A stretch of 8,573 nucleotides of DNA from Verrucomicrobiaceae bacterium (GCA_003820635.1 RPOS01000006.1:1-8573); one strand, 5' to 3'. Shown: positions 1 to 6,083, counted from the stretch's first letter. A program made the numbers and translations. Notes: generated from the letters alone by a model not told the origin.

Positions 1-187
1 GGTATGTGGCGCGCTTATCCTGCCGTCTTTCGCCTGTTTAGTTCTTGGCCCGATTGGTCTGATTGTTCCGGCTGTGCTGGCGTCAGTTGCATTAACCTGC
101 GCTTTGCTTGGTGGGCGACCAACCGAAACGATGGAGCGTGCAAGAGCCGAACGAGCCGCTGCTATGCGTGAATATGACCCGCGATGA
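1..187 (+). CDS. Membrane protein, C-terminal part only (cut by window edge)
   Basis: An open frame runs from base 2 to a TGA at 185-187 and gives about 61 residues with no in-frame ATG before the hydrophobic part, so the start most likely lies left of the window. The visible protein has a long hydrophobic stretch (about residues 4-38, beginning ALILPSFACLVLGPIGL) that could form one long or two short membrane helices. It is followed by a charged Arg/Glu/Ala-rich tail (ERARAERAAAMREYDPR) that would be cytosolic. The TGA overlaps the ATG of the next gene in an ATGA junction, which supports it as a real gene in the same operon. I do not recognise a family; a small phage inner-membrane protein is as far as the sequence allows. 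Confidence 0.6.
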   Translation, partial: VCGALILPSFACLVLGPIGLIVPAVLASVALTCALLGGRPTETMERARAERAAAMREYDPR

Positions 188-387
188 AGCTGAAGAACTC
201 GTCAGATGGCATAGCTGTAGTGGATCATGACTACTATTGGCAGCCAATAGAAACCTGCCCGACAGGGCGCAAGGTTCAGCTTCTAAGCGCGCTGGGATGC
301 GCCGTGTATGGCACCTATAACGGGCGCGACACATTCTGGATCATGTGGGCACCACTACCAAAAAGGCCAAAAAATGAAGATTCTTGA
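184..387 (+). CDS. Small phage protein, WxPIExxP / WxPLP type (DUF551-like)
   Basis: The 67-aa product has the pattern W19-Q-P-I-E-T-x-P near the start and W55-A-P-L-P-K-R-P at the end, separated by beta-strand-like segments (KVQLLSALGC, AVYGTYNGRDTFW). This W.PIE..P...W.PLP layout is typical of a widespread group of short phage and prophage proteins related to DUF551, whose function is unknown. The start at 184 overlaps the upstream stop as ATGA. There is no convincing Shine-Dalgarno sequence just ahead, so translation probably depends on coupling to the upstream gene. Its last 14 bases overlap the next gene. The family assignment comes from the motif pattern alone. Confidence 0.7.
   Translation: MKLKNSSDGIAVVDHDYYWQPIETCPTGRKVQLLSALGCAVYGTYNGRDTFWIMWAPLPKRPKNEDS
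362..366 (+). promoter_or_regulatory. Ribosome binding site deciding the 374 start
   Basis: AAAGG lies 7 bases before the ATG at 374, inside the end of the upstream gene. It supports a 91-aa product over the 113-aa version starting at 308, which has no comparable site. Confidence 0.5.
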
Positions 388-649
388 AGAACGCGGCAAA
401 CGCTACGGCGAGTTTGAAACCCATGCTGCTATCAGCCAGGCGCTGAAGCGTGCAATGCAGTCTTCCGCCAATTGGTCAAAGTTGACCGACGTGCAAAAGG
501 AAGGGCTGGAGATGGTGCAGCACAAAGTGGCTAGAATGCTAAACGGCGACCCGTCATATCTTGACAACATTGTTGATATAGTTGGATACTCTACGCTAAT
601 CAAGAACGTGATGGAGACCAACAATGGCATTCAAAGGGAAGTGGAGTAA
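374..649 (+). CDS. Phage protein of the RGxxYGxF / NGDPxYxDN type (DUF6378-like)
   Basis: The 91-aa protein begins MKILEERGKRYGEFETHA. It continues with a helical middle containing NW.KLT..QKEGLEMVQHKVARMLNGDP and ends with SYLDNIVDIVGYSTLI. This set of motifs (RGxxYGxF, Q.EgLEM..hK.aR.lNGDP, D...D..GY) matches a common family of small phage proteins of unknown function that I associate with DUF6378. I chose the start at 374 rather than an in-frame ATG at 308. It has an AAAGG site 7 bases upstream, conservation begins at ILEERG, and it avoids a long overlap with the preceding gene. The 3' end overlaps the start of the endonuclease-like gene by 26 bases. A role in nucleotide or DNA metabolism control is possible but not shown. 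Confidence 0.75.
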   Translation: MKILEERGKRYGEFETHAAISQALKRAMQSSANWSKLTDVQKEGLEMVQHKVARMLNGDPSYLDNIVDIVGYSTLIKNVMETNNGIQREVE

Positions 650-1172
650 CCCCAGTAGCAGCCGCACCTATTACGCATGGCGATCCATGCGCAACCGTTG
701 CTACAGCGTCAAGAGCCATTCGTTCAAACACTACGGTGGCAGAGGCATTGAGGTTTGTACGCAGTGGCGCGGCGACTTTGATCAGTTCGTTGCTGACATG
801 GGAGAGGCGCCAGACGGAAAGTCTCTGGACAGGATCAACAACGATCTGGGTTACTCGCCAGAAAACTGCCGGTGGGCAACGCTAAAAGAGCAACTCAACA
901 ACCAACGCAGAAACCATCGGATTACGCACAACGGAAAGACTCAGACGCTGGCACAGTGGGCAGACGAACTTGGGTTGCGCGCAGACACGCTGCACAAACG
1001 CATAGGCCGCATGCCAGTGGAGCGTGCGCTGCAATCAGGCATGTTGGTCGAGTGGAAGCACGGAACCCGTCAGGGCTACGAATCTCACAAGTGCCGGTGC
1101 GATCTTTGCCGAGAGGCTAACAACAAGCGCATGCGTGACAGACGCGCGCGCCGGAAAAGTACGCGCAACTGA
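624..1172 (+). CDS. HNH-type homing-endonuclease-like protein with Cys-rich C-terminal extension
   Basis: The 182-aa protein has the arrangement seen in phage HNH-like endonucleases. A basic N-terminus holds SRTYYAWRSMRNRCY (residues 13-27). It is followed by HYGGRGIEVCTQW (36-48), the core SLDRINNDLGYSPENCRWAT (67-86, with Asp69, Asn81 and Cys82 in the positions conserved in this group) and an EQLNNQRRN segment (89-97). Residues 98-140 (ITHNGKTQTLAQWADELGL, then LHKRIGRMPVERAL) look like a small helix-turn-helix DNA-recognition module. Residues 146-177 form an extra segment, HGTRQGYESHKCRCDLCREA, ending in a very basic tail that resembles a short Cys motif found alone in other phage proteins. 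A GGAG sits 7 bases before the ATG. Such genes often act as selfish nicking or cutting enzymes in phage genomes; activity here is inferred, not shown. It ends 3 bp from the converging late operon. Confidence 0.8.
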   Translation: MAFKGKWSNPSSSRTYYAWRSMRNRCYSVKSHSFKHYGGRGIEVCTQWRGDFDQFVADMGEAPDGKSLDRINNDLGYSPENCRWATLKEQLNNQRRNHRITHNGKTQTLAQWADELGLRADTLHKRIGRMPVERALQSGMLVEWKHGTRQGYESHKCRCDLCREANNKRMRDRRARRKSTRN

Positions 1173-1175
1173 TTG

Positions 1176-1367
1176 TTACTCGTCTCGAAAAACAGGTGTT
1201 GTAGTCACCCAACGCAAGACCATATTGGCAAGACCAAGCAGGGACAGCGCAGTCACACCGGCCGGCCCCAAAAGAGCGCCGACGACTGCGCCGTTGCTGC
1301 TCAGGTAGTCAATGACAGGCAGCGCAACCATAGCGCCGTTCAGGATCATAGTGCGGTAGCCCTTCAT
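1176..1367 (-). CDS. Holin-like small membrane protein, last gene of the lysis cassette
   Basis: The 63-aa protein starts MKGYRTMILNGAMVALPVIDYL and has two hydrophobic segments, roughly residues 7-22 and 27-50. It ends with LRWVTTTPVFRDE. Short two-helix proteins ending in an LRxxTTTP motif are common beside phage endolysins and are often called holins or holin-like, so a role in forming membrane lesions for endolysin release is plausible. I chose the start at 1367 over a longer frame to 1466. It has a strong AGGAAAGGA site just upstream, overlaps the endolysin stop as ATGA, and the longer N-terminus would run through the endolysin coding sequence. It is the final gene of the late operon and its TAA lies 3 bp from the stop of the opposing endonuclease-like gene. 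Confidence 0.7.
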   Translation of the reverse strand: MKGYRTMILNGAMVALPVIDYLSSNGAVVGALLGPAGVTALSLLGLANMVLRWVTTTPVFRDE

Positions 1368-1789
1368 GCTATTTCCTTTCCTGCTTTCAGTTGAGCAAGC
1401 GTAAGCCCGCCAGTGTATTGAAAGTGTGCCATTTCGCGCAGTTTGCCCGTCCAACGTCCTGCCCATTCCAGTCCAACCGCTTCACCCATCTCACCAATCT
1501 TACGCCACAAGTCACCATCTGGCCCACTTGTTCCCCATACGGGTTTGCCGTTACGCAACGGCACCACGTCAAGCGCGCATCGCCAGTTGTGGTATGAATC
1601 GCCAGGCCGAGCGTTGGTCACAATCGCGCCGGGCTTCGTGCGCCCCTGCGCATACAGCGCCGCTTGTTCTTCATTACTACGATAGGTGCTGGTGACTAGA
1701 AGATCAATCCCGACGTCTTTCGCGGCTTTAACGAGCGCCTGCGCTCGCTGCTGCACCGCCGGAACCAGATCCTCTATTCGGCGGCTCAT
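1364..1789 (-). CDS. Endolysin, M15-family (VanY/VanX-like) peptidase
   Basis: The 141-aa protein carries the zinc-peptidase signature of family M15, which cleaves peptide cross-links or stem peptides in peptidoglycan. Visible parts are TSTYRSNEEQAALYAQGRT (33-51), the first metal-binding motif SYHNWRCALD with His67 and Asp74, and a C-terminal EMAH motif. In that motif His122 would be the third zinc ligand and Glu119 the catalytic acid, spaced as in VanX-type enzymes. WRKIGEMGEAVGLEWAGRW (95-113) is the usual segment before the active-site His. It has no signal peptide and no cell-wall-binding domain, as expected for a single-domain phage endolysin of a Gram-negative host that needs a holin for export. 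It overlaps both neighbours by 4 bp (ATGA). Its length is normal for phage M15 endolysins. Confidence 0.9.
   Translation of the reverse strand: MSRRIEDLVPAVQQRAQALVKAAKDVGIDLLVTSTYRSNEEQAALYAQGRTKPGAIVTNARPGDSYHNWRCALDVVPLRNGKPVWGTSGPDGDLWRKIGEMGEAVGLEWAGRWTGKLREMAHFQYTGGLTLAQLKAGKEIA
1374..1382 (-). promoter_or_regulatory. Strong ribosome binding site for the 63-aa holin-like gene
   Basis: On the minus strand AGGAAAGGA ends 6 bases before the ATG at 1367, inside the endolysin 3' end. It is among the best-matching sites in the late operon and fixes the short start of the gene. Confidence 0.6.
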
Positions 1790-2016
1790 TGCTTGGCTAC
1801 CCTCGTCAGGATCGGTATAGACTCAAGCCGTGTAACGCGCTTATCAATTTCATGAACTTTGGTGGTCAGATCTCGGTCAAGTTTGCCAAGATTCAGATTA
1901 ACCTCTTCCAGCTTGAGATAAATCTTATTTCCCATCCAGCCTAGCACCGCGACTAGGAGTCCGAAGAAAGTACCAACTAGGGACAGCATTAACGCGGTGA
2001 AGGCTTGATCGGTCAT
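1786..2016 (-). CDS. Small membrane protein with coiled coil in lysis cassette (holin or inner-spanin-like)
   Basis: The 76-aa protein has one strongly hydrophobic helix at about residues 7-31 (LMLSLVGTFFGLLVAVLGWM). It is followed by a heptad-like charged region from about 33 to 68 (LKLEEVNLNLGKLDRDL, then VHEIDKRVTRLESI) that is predicted to be coiled coil. It lies directly before the endolysin with a 4-bp ATGA overlap on each side. Position and topology suit a lysis membrane protein: a holin-like protein, or a short N-in protein resembling an inner spanin, though it is much shorter than usual spanins. XhlA-type lysis proteins have a coiled coil and one membrane helix but in the opposite order. 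The bases before its ATG are pyrimidine-rich with no Shine-Dalgarno, so it is probably made by reinitiation after the 553-aa gene. Confidence 0.65.
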   Translation of the reverse strand: MTDQAFTALMLSLVGTFFGLLVAVLGWMGNKIYLKLEEVNLNLGKLDRDLTTKVHEIDKRVTRLESIPILTRVAKQ

Positions 2017-3674
2017 TCGGGAGGTCGGTTAGCAGTAAGTGCGTTGATGAAGTTTATTTGTTCTGGTGTTATTGTCAAATTTGTTTTATTCAACAACGCA
2101 TTTTTGGCGTTTGCAAGCCGCCCTGCACCGTAAAAAGCTTCGCCCATCAATCGCGGTGAAGTCAAAGGAAGTGCAAGCATAGCCTTGGGGCTACCCATCA
2201 AAGCCGCGCCAGCACCCATACCCCAACCTAATTTACCAAGACCCGAGGGTGTTATTTCACTAAGAGACTGTCCTGCAATCGTAGGCGCTAAACTTACTCC
2301 GCCTTCGGCTTCCAGTTTCGATATAAGTTCCTGCCTATATTTATCAAAAGGTTTATTTTTTACAAGAGATTGCAGTTTTTGCAGCGCGGCAGTCTTGGAT
2401 GCTTTGTCTCCTAAAGACAATCCTTTTTCAATCTCGCGGATCATACCGATGCCTTCTTCGTAGCCTTTCATTGCGGCTGCGTATTCGGGCACTTGTTTTT
2501 GGATTACATCTTTTACCGCGTTTCGAGTGCCGCTAATTACACGCTGCGCTTGCGATTGTCTGGGGTTGTCTGGATAGATGGCATCTACGCGGCGCTTGAG
2601 CGCATCCAAACCCAACGCAGTGTGCGCAGTAGGATCAGCACGCCATTCATCCAGCACTGATCTAACTTCGGCAATCTTAGTGGCTTCATCTTTGCCAATC
2701 AGTGATTTACCGGCGTGTTGCGTGCTGGCTTCTAATTTGGCAAATGCGGTATCAATCTTGCTGAAGTCCAATGGAGTAGTATCCGCAGCCCAGCCAGTTT
2801 TAGCCGTTGCATACGCCGCCGACATATCGTTTTGGATGTTTGATAGCCCGCGCTTTGCGTCATCCAGCACTTGCTCAACAGGAACCTTACCGCGCATACT
2901 TTCAACGAACCCAAGCGAGCCTTCTTTGCCTGCGGTATAGGCATCCTTGAAAGCCTCTTTTCCCCGACCAGTAGCAAATCCGGCAGCAGTCTGTAACGCC
3001 CCTCCGCCAATTGACCCAAGTGCATTTACAGCCTTACCAACTGGCTGAAGCGGGTTTGTATACCGCGCGGCCGTAGATAGCGCGTTTGCGGTAGCTTCGG
3101 CAGCAGGCGCGAGTCTTGTTGCAGCAGGCACAGCGCGTGCAGCGCCTGCAAGACCTTTAACTGCGCCAGCTCCACCAGTAAAAAGCGCGGATAAATCTGC
3201 CGCAGCGCCTACGGGATCTTCATACAGTGTTTTTTTCAATCCTTCAGCGCTACCATAGCGCTGCGCGTACATTCCGCCAACTGCATTTGCAGTTTGCACG
3301 GCACGTTGCGCGGCTTCTTGTGCTTCCGGCGTTTGAAGATTATTTGCAAAATCTACCAAGCCTTTGGGCAAAGCTTTCTGTAATGCACCAGCGCCAATGT
3401 CCAAGATGCCGCCTACTGTTTTGACGGGGCTTGTAACAGCTTCCGCCAACCCACCAACAAGCTTGCCCGCGCTTGTGCCTACGTTAGACAAGAAGCCGCC
3501 GACCGAACGTTCTTCAGCAGGCACCGTACCGCGTTCAGGCGCAGCAGGCGCGGCAGCGGCAGTAGACGCAAAATGCGCCTCCATCATTGTTTGCGCTTGC
3601 TCAGGTGAAGTACCTTCCGGTACTTCAAACCGAGCTACACGTCCATCTGGCATTTGAAAGCGGGCGACAGGCAT
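2013..3674 (-). CDS. Large internal virion / DNA-ejection protein (P22 gp16-like position)
   Basis: The 553-aa protein starts with two tandem copies of a short motif, VARFQMPDG and VARFEVPEG (residues 3-11 and 13-21), then EQAQTMMEAHF. An Ala/Pro linker (37-50) and a long Ala/Gly-rich, partly hydrophobic helical region (60-235) follow. The middle is a more polar helical part (240-455) with SxxxRNAVKDVIQKQVPEYAAAMKGYEE (381-407). A hydrophobic segment (475-505) and the end LTITPEQINFINAL close the protein. It has no catalytic motif I can recognise. Size, composition and place as the third of three such genes, just before lysis genes, suggest an internal virion protein ejected into the host to help DNA cross the envelope. 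Its start overlaps the stop of the preceding gene by one base (TAATG). The C-terminal coding end is AT-rich compared with the rest. Confidence 0.6.
   Translation of the reverse strand: MPVARFQMPDGRVARFEVPEGTSPEQAQTMMEAHFASTAAAAPAAPERGTVPAEERSVGGFLSNVGTSAGKLVGGLAEAVTSPVKTVGGILDIGAGALQKALPKGLVDFANNLQTPEAQEAAQRAVQTANAVGGMYAQRYGSAEGLKKTLYEDPVGAAADLSALFTGGAGAVKGLAGAARAVPAATRLAPAAEATANALSTAARYTNPLQPVGKAVNALGSIGGGALQTAAGFATGRGKEAFKDAYTAGKEGSLGFVESMRGKVPVEQVLDDAKRGLSNIQNDMSAAYATAKTGWAADTTPLDFSKIDTAFAKLEASTQHAGKSLIGKDEATKIAEVRSVLDEWRADPTAHTALGLDALKRRVDAIYPDNPRQSQAQRVISGTRNAVKDVIQKQVPEYAAAMKGYEEGIGMIREIEKGLSLGDKASKTAALQKLQSLVKNKPFDKYRQELISKLEAEGGVSLAPTIAGQSLSEITPSGLGKLGWGMGAGAALMGSPKAMLALPLTSPRLMGEAFYGAGRLANAKNALLNKTNLTITPEQINFINALTANRPPE
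3606..3627 (-). other. Nine-base-pair GNRA-capped hairpin inside the 553-aa gene
   Basis: On the mRNA strand TGAAGTACC pairs perfectly with GGTACTTCA around the tetraloop GGAA, a GNRA-type loop closed by a C-G pair. It lies 47-68 nt after the ATG, in codons 16-23. There is no U-run after it, so it is not a standard terminator. It could slow ribosomes or act as a processing or binding site, or be chance. Confidence 0.6.
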
Positions 3675-4987
3675 TATTTTTCATATCCTAGAAATTTAAG
3701 ACCACCAGCGGCAGGCGCTGCTTTCGTACCAAACTTCTTAGGTACTTGAACAGGCTCAGTAGTAATACCTGTACCTTCCAAGGTGGCCGCTGGAATTTGT
3801 TTGACGCGCGCGGCCCATTTTTGTGCGCTAGCTTCCGCAGCTTTATGCTGAAGTTCGGCGATTCGTTGGATAGTATCTTTTTCAAGGGTAATTCTGCCGC
3901 CAGCAATGTTTTGCAAAAATTCCAAATCTTTATTGGTAAATCCTTGGCCGGTGCCCAACCCCGACGTTTTAATGGCTGCAAGCGTGCTTGCACCCATATC
4001 GGCGACCAATGCTTCTGTATTTGCGGCAGTTTGAGAATCGTTAGCCCCCACCATCCCCAATGCTTTAGCCAACTGAAGTTTTATGTTTGCGCCGGTTCCG
4101 GTGAATACTTTACCGGTAGATGTAAGCTCAAGGATTCGGTTGGCCGTGTTAGCCATTTCAGGGGCCTTAAGCGCCGCTTCACGCATCCCTGCATCTGATT
4201 CCGCAACTTTTCCTGCAAAGGCTTGGCCGTATTGTTTCTCTGTAGATACATTAACGCTAGGTGCGCCCGCACGAGCAAGTCGTGCTTTTTGTTCTTCTAC
4301 ATCTGCTGGAAGCGGAACCCTTGATTCCAAAAACTTCATTTGTGCTTCCAGACCTTTAGCGATACTTACTGCTTGAGGTGTGCCAAGTGCGTAAAGTTGG
4401 TTGATCTTACCCAGCGTTTCTTGCGCTTGTGTAGATACCGAAGCACCCTGTATTGGCGCGGCAGTCGCCCCTACGGGTCTAGCAGGTGCAGTCCTAACTG
4501 GCGTTCCGAGCGGCGCGGCTTCTGGCATCCCGCCAGGCATCCCGCCAAGCATCCCGGGCGCAGGCAACGCTGTTTTCGCAAGCGCGTTTGCTGGTGCCGT
4601 GGGCATACCGGAGGGCGCGGTGGGGGCAGGAGCAAGCGCGTTTGTCGCGCCGCCACCCATGATTGCGTTAAGCTTATCTTGCTGATCCAACTTTTGAAGC
4701 AATTCAACGCCGTCTTTAAAATACTGTTTAGTATTCATCATCGACGAGGCTAACTTACGCAAGTCAGGGTCTTGTCCTTGCGCAATGCGTTCTTGCTGAA
4801 TCTTCTGTATTTCTTCGCGGTCGCGGCGCATTTCATCAAGCTGCATCTGCGACACTTGCTGTTGCGTCTCTGAACTTTTTAGCTGTTGTTGCGCATTCTG
4901 AATTTGCAAAACTTTAGCGTAGTTTTGCAACGGATCAGGCATCTGAAAAGGTTTTCCCTGCGCGAGGATAGACGGATCAAGCGGCAT
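3674..4987 (-). CDS. Internal virion / DNA-ejection protein (P22 gp20-like position)
   Basis: The 437-aa protein has a Gln-rich coiled-coil N-terminus (about residues 20-70, e.g. QIQNAQQQLKSSE and RRDREEIQKIQQERIAQ). A helical segment follows (76-108), then a Pro/Ala/Gly-rich flexible linker (110-185) with a small GGMP repeat, and a largely helical C-terminal domain. Within that, GLGTGQGFTNKDLEFLQNIA (343-362), then GGRITLEKDTIQRIAELQ, resembles a region I recall from phage injection or ejection proteins. Helical, Gln/Ala-rich, low-complexity proteins of this size next to two similar genes fit the P22 gp7-gp20-gp16 group that leaves the capsid with the DNA. GAGG is the ribosome binding site 5 bases before ATG. 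It lies 1 bp after the previous gene and overlaps the next by 1 bp. Function is inferred from composition and order. Confidence 0.6.
   Translation of the reverse strand: MPLDPSILAQGKPFQMPDPLQNYAKVLQIQNAQQQLKSSETQQQVSQMQLDEMRRDREEIQKIQQERIAQGQDPDLRKLASSMMNTKQYFKDGVELLQKLDQQDKLNAIMGGGATNALAPAPTAPSGMPTAPANALAKTALPAPGMLGGMPGGMPEAAPLGTPVRTAPARPVGATAAPIQGASVSTQAQETLGKINQLYALGTPQAVSIAKGLEAQMKFLESRVPLPADVEEQKARLARAGAPSVNVSTEKQYGQAFAGKVAESDAGMREAALKAPEMANTANRILELTSTGKVFTGTGANIKLQLAKALGMVGANDSQTAANTEALVADMGASTLAAIKTSGLGTGQGFTNKDLEFLQNIAGGRITLEKDTIQRIAELQHKAAEASAQKWAARVKQIPAATLEGTGITTEPVQVPKKFGTKAAPAAGGLKFLGYEK
4524..4559 (-). repeat. Three 12-bp tandem repeats in the Pro/Gly linker
   Basis: GGCATCCCGCCA (plus strand) occurs twice exactly at 4524-4535 and 4536-4547, followed by a diverged third copy. 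They encode the MLGGMPGGMPEA linker of the 437-aa ejection-type protein. Being 12 bp, changes in copy number would keep the frame. Confidence 0.8.
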
Positions 4988-4988
4988 A

Positions 4989-6083
4989 TTAGCCTCGGTT
5001 CATTAACGAGTTAAGCAGTTGCTGATTCTGATATGCGCTAACTGCGCCAGTCAATCCACCAGATAGCGCGTTAGCGCCTTGCATGTAGCCCGATGCGCGC
5101 ACGTTCCCAATACTTTGCTGCAACTCGCTTGCGGGGGTAGCGTATTGCTCTCCAGCACGTTGCAATTGAGTGCTGGCGGTTTGACCGATACCCGCAAGAT
5201 TGGCGAGCGCGTTGCGTTGCGTCTGCTGGTTTTGCGTGTAGCGATTGTATGCGTTTTGGTATTCTTGGCTGGCTGATTCTTGACCAAACCGTTGCGCGCC
5301 TTTGAGCGTAGCGCCAGACAACAAGCCTCCGCGTGACGCAGCAGTACGATCAAGCGCCTTCATGCCTTCAGACACGCGGAACCCGTAGCCAGGATCAGCT
5401 TGGTAATCCTTCATGGTGAATGGGCGTGCCAATTCGCCACCAGGAGCGATTCCCGTCGCGTATTGTGCGAGGCCCATTTCGCCAGCCATACGCCACGGCG
5501 CAATGTCTGCGCGCTGCTGGTTATACATGGCTTCTTGAAGCGCAACAGCTTTATCCGCTGCCGCAAGTTGCGCGTCCGACGCTCTGTTGATCGCGTTGGC
5601 TTGCATGTAGCCACCAAGCATGTTTGAGCCTGCGCTCAAATAGGATGCTAGATCGCCTGCTTTGCTGGCTGTAGTGCCCGCGCCCGCGCCCGCGCCGGGG
5701 GATGAAAACAAAGATCCAACAGCTTGGCCCACGCCGGGGAATGTCCCGCCCGCACCAAACAAACCGCCATAGCCTGCTGCGGGCTGCGCTGCGCCACCCA
5801 GTGTGCCAGCATCAATTGCAGCTTCAGTTGCCGTTTGAGCCAGCCCGCCGCCGCCAAGACCCATATAGTTGGCAGCTTTGCCATAGTTAGCAAGATTACC
5901 TGCGCCAGCGCCGTATAGCCCGCCACCAATCATGGCAACTTGACCAAGCGTGGAACCCAAATGTTCTTGGGCACCCTTGCTAACGAGTTTGCTTGTAACT
6001 ATCCCAGAACCCGGCAGAACCACGTTAGCAACTGTGGCTGCGGCTGCTTGCCCAAAGTCTCTAATTTTAGTCCAAAGACTCAT
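4989..6083 (-). CDS. DNA transfer / ejection protein (P22 gp7-like position)
   Basis: The 364-aa protein has an N-terminal half very rich in Gly and Ala with hydrophobic stretches (12-25, 45-60 and 70-125) and a GAGAGAG run near 130. The more conserved C-terminal half contains QQRADIAPWRMAGEMGLAQY (189-208) and FTMKDYQADPGYGFRVSEG (222-240). It continues with ALDRTAASRGGLLSGATLKG (243-262) and FGQESASQEYQNAYNRY (266-282). That series (DY.ADPGY.FR..EG.KAL.R.AA.RGGL.SG, EY.NAYNRY) is a recognisable signature of proteins annotated in many short-tailed phages as DNA transfer or injection proteins. The role would be to ride in the virion and be ejected to build a path for DNA entry. GAGGTG lies 5 bases before the ATG, and the start overlaps the previous stop by one base. 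The assignment is by motif memory and gene order. Confidence 0.75.
   Translation of the reverse strand: MSLWTKIRDFGQAAAATVANVVLPGSGIVTSKLVSKGAQEHLGSTLGQVAMIGGGLYGAGAGNLANYGKAANYMGLGGGGLAQTATEAAIDAGTLGGAAQPAAGYGGLFGAGGTFPGVGQAVGSLFSSPGAGAGAGTTASKAGDLASYLSAGSNMLGGYMQANAINRASDAQLAAADKAVALQEAMYNQQRADIAPWRMAGEMGLAQYATGIAPGGELARPFTMKDYQADPGYGFRVSEGMKALDRTAASRGGLLSGATLKGAQRFGQESASQEYQNAYNRYTQNQQTQRNALANLAGIGQTASTQLQRAGEQYATPASELQQSIGNVRASGYMQGANALSGGLTGAVSAYQNQQLLNSLMNRG
5676..5696 (-). repeat. GCCCGC hexanucleotide tandem repeat
   Basis: Three and a half copies of GCCCGC (plus strand) encode the GAGAGAG stretch of the 364-aa protein. It is a short in-frame low-complexity run that is likely prone to slippage in steps of two codons. 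Confidence 0.8.

Noticed and set aside
1130..1220. Possible terminator hairpins at the convergent junction (GCGCG/CGCGC stem; GGTG/CACC stem)
   Set aside because: Stems are only 4-5 bp with long loops and no following U-run.
1260..1267. GGCCGGCC palindrome
   Set aside because: It is an 8-bp self-complementary site inside the holin-like gene (Gly-Pro-Ala codons); nothing around it suggests a regulatory role.
872..1308. Extra plus-strand frames overlapping the endonuclease-like gene and running into the lysis genes
   Set aside because: They are out of frame with a well-supported gene and show no motif or start signal.
1176..1466. Longer 96-aa version of the holin-like protein
   Set aside because: Its extra 33 residues are an out-of-frame reading of the endolysin, and the internal start at 1367 has both a strong ribosome binding site and an ATGA overlap.
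1387..1572. Nested minus-strand frame inside the endolysin gene, considered as an outer spanin
   Set aside because: It lacks a signal peptide and a lipobox Cys at the right place, so it does not look like an Rz1-type lipoprotein.
1391..1695. Open frames of 68-89 codons on the plus strand across the endolysin gene
   Set aside because: They lie antisense to a clearly recognisable M15 endolysin, have no ribosome binding site and look like Arg/Pro/His-rich shadow translations.
3746..4753. Plus-strand frames up to 150 codons across the 437-aa gene
   Set aside because: Antisense to a gene with good coupling and composition; the translations have no recognisable features and come from biased codon use on the other strand.
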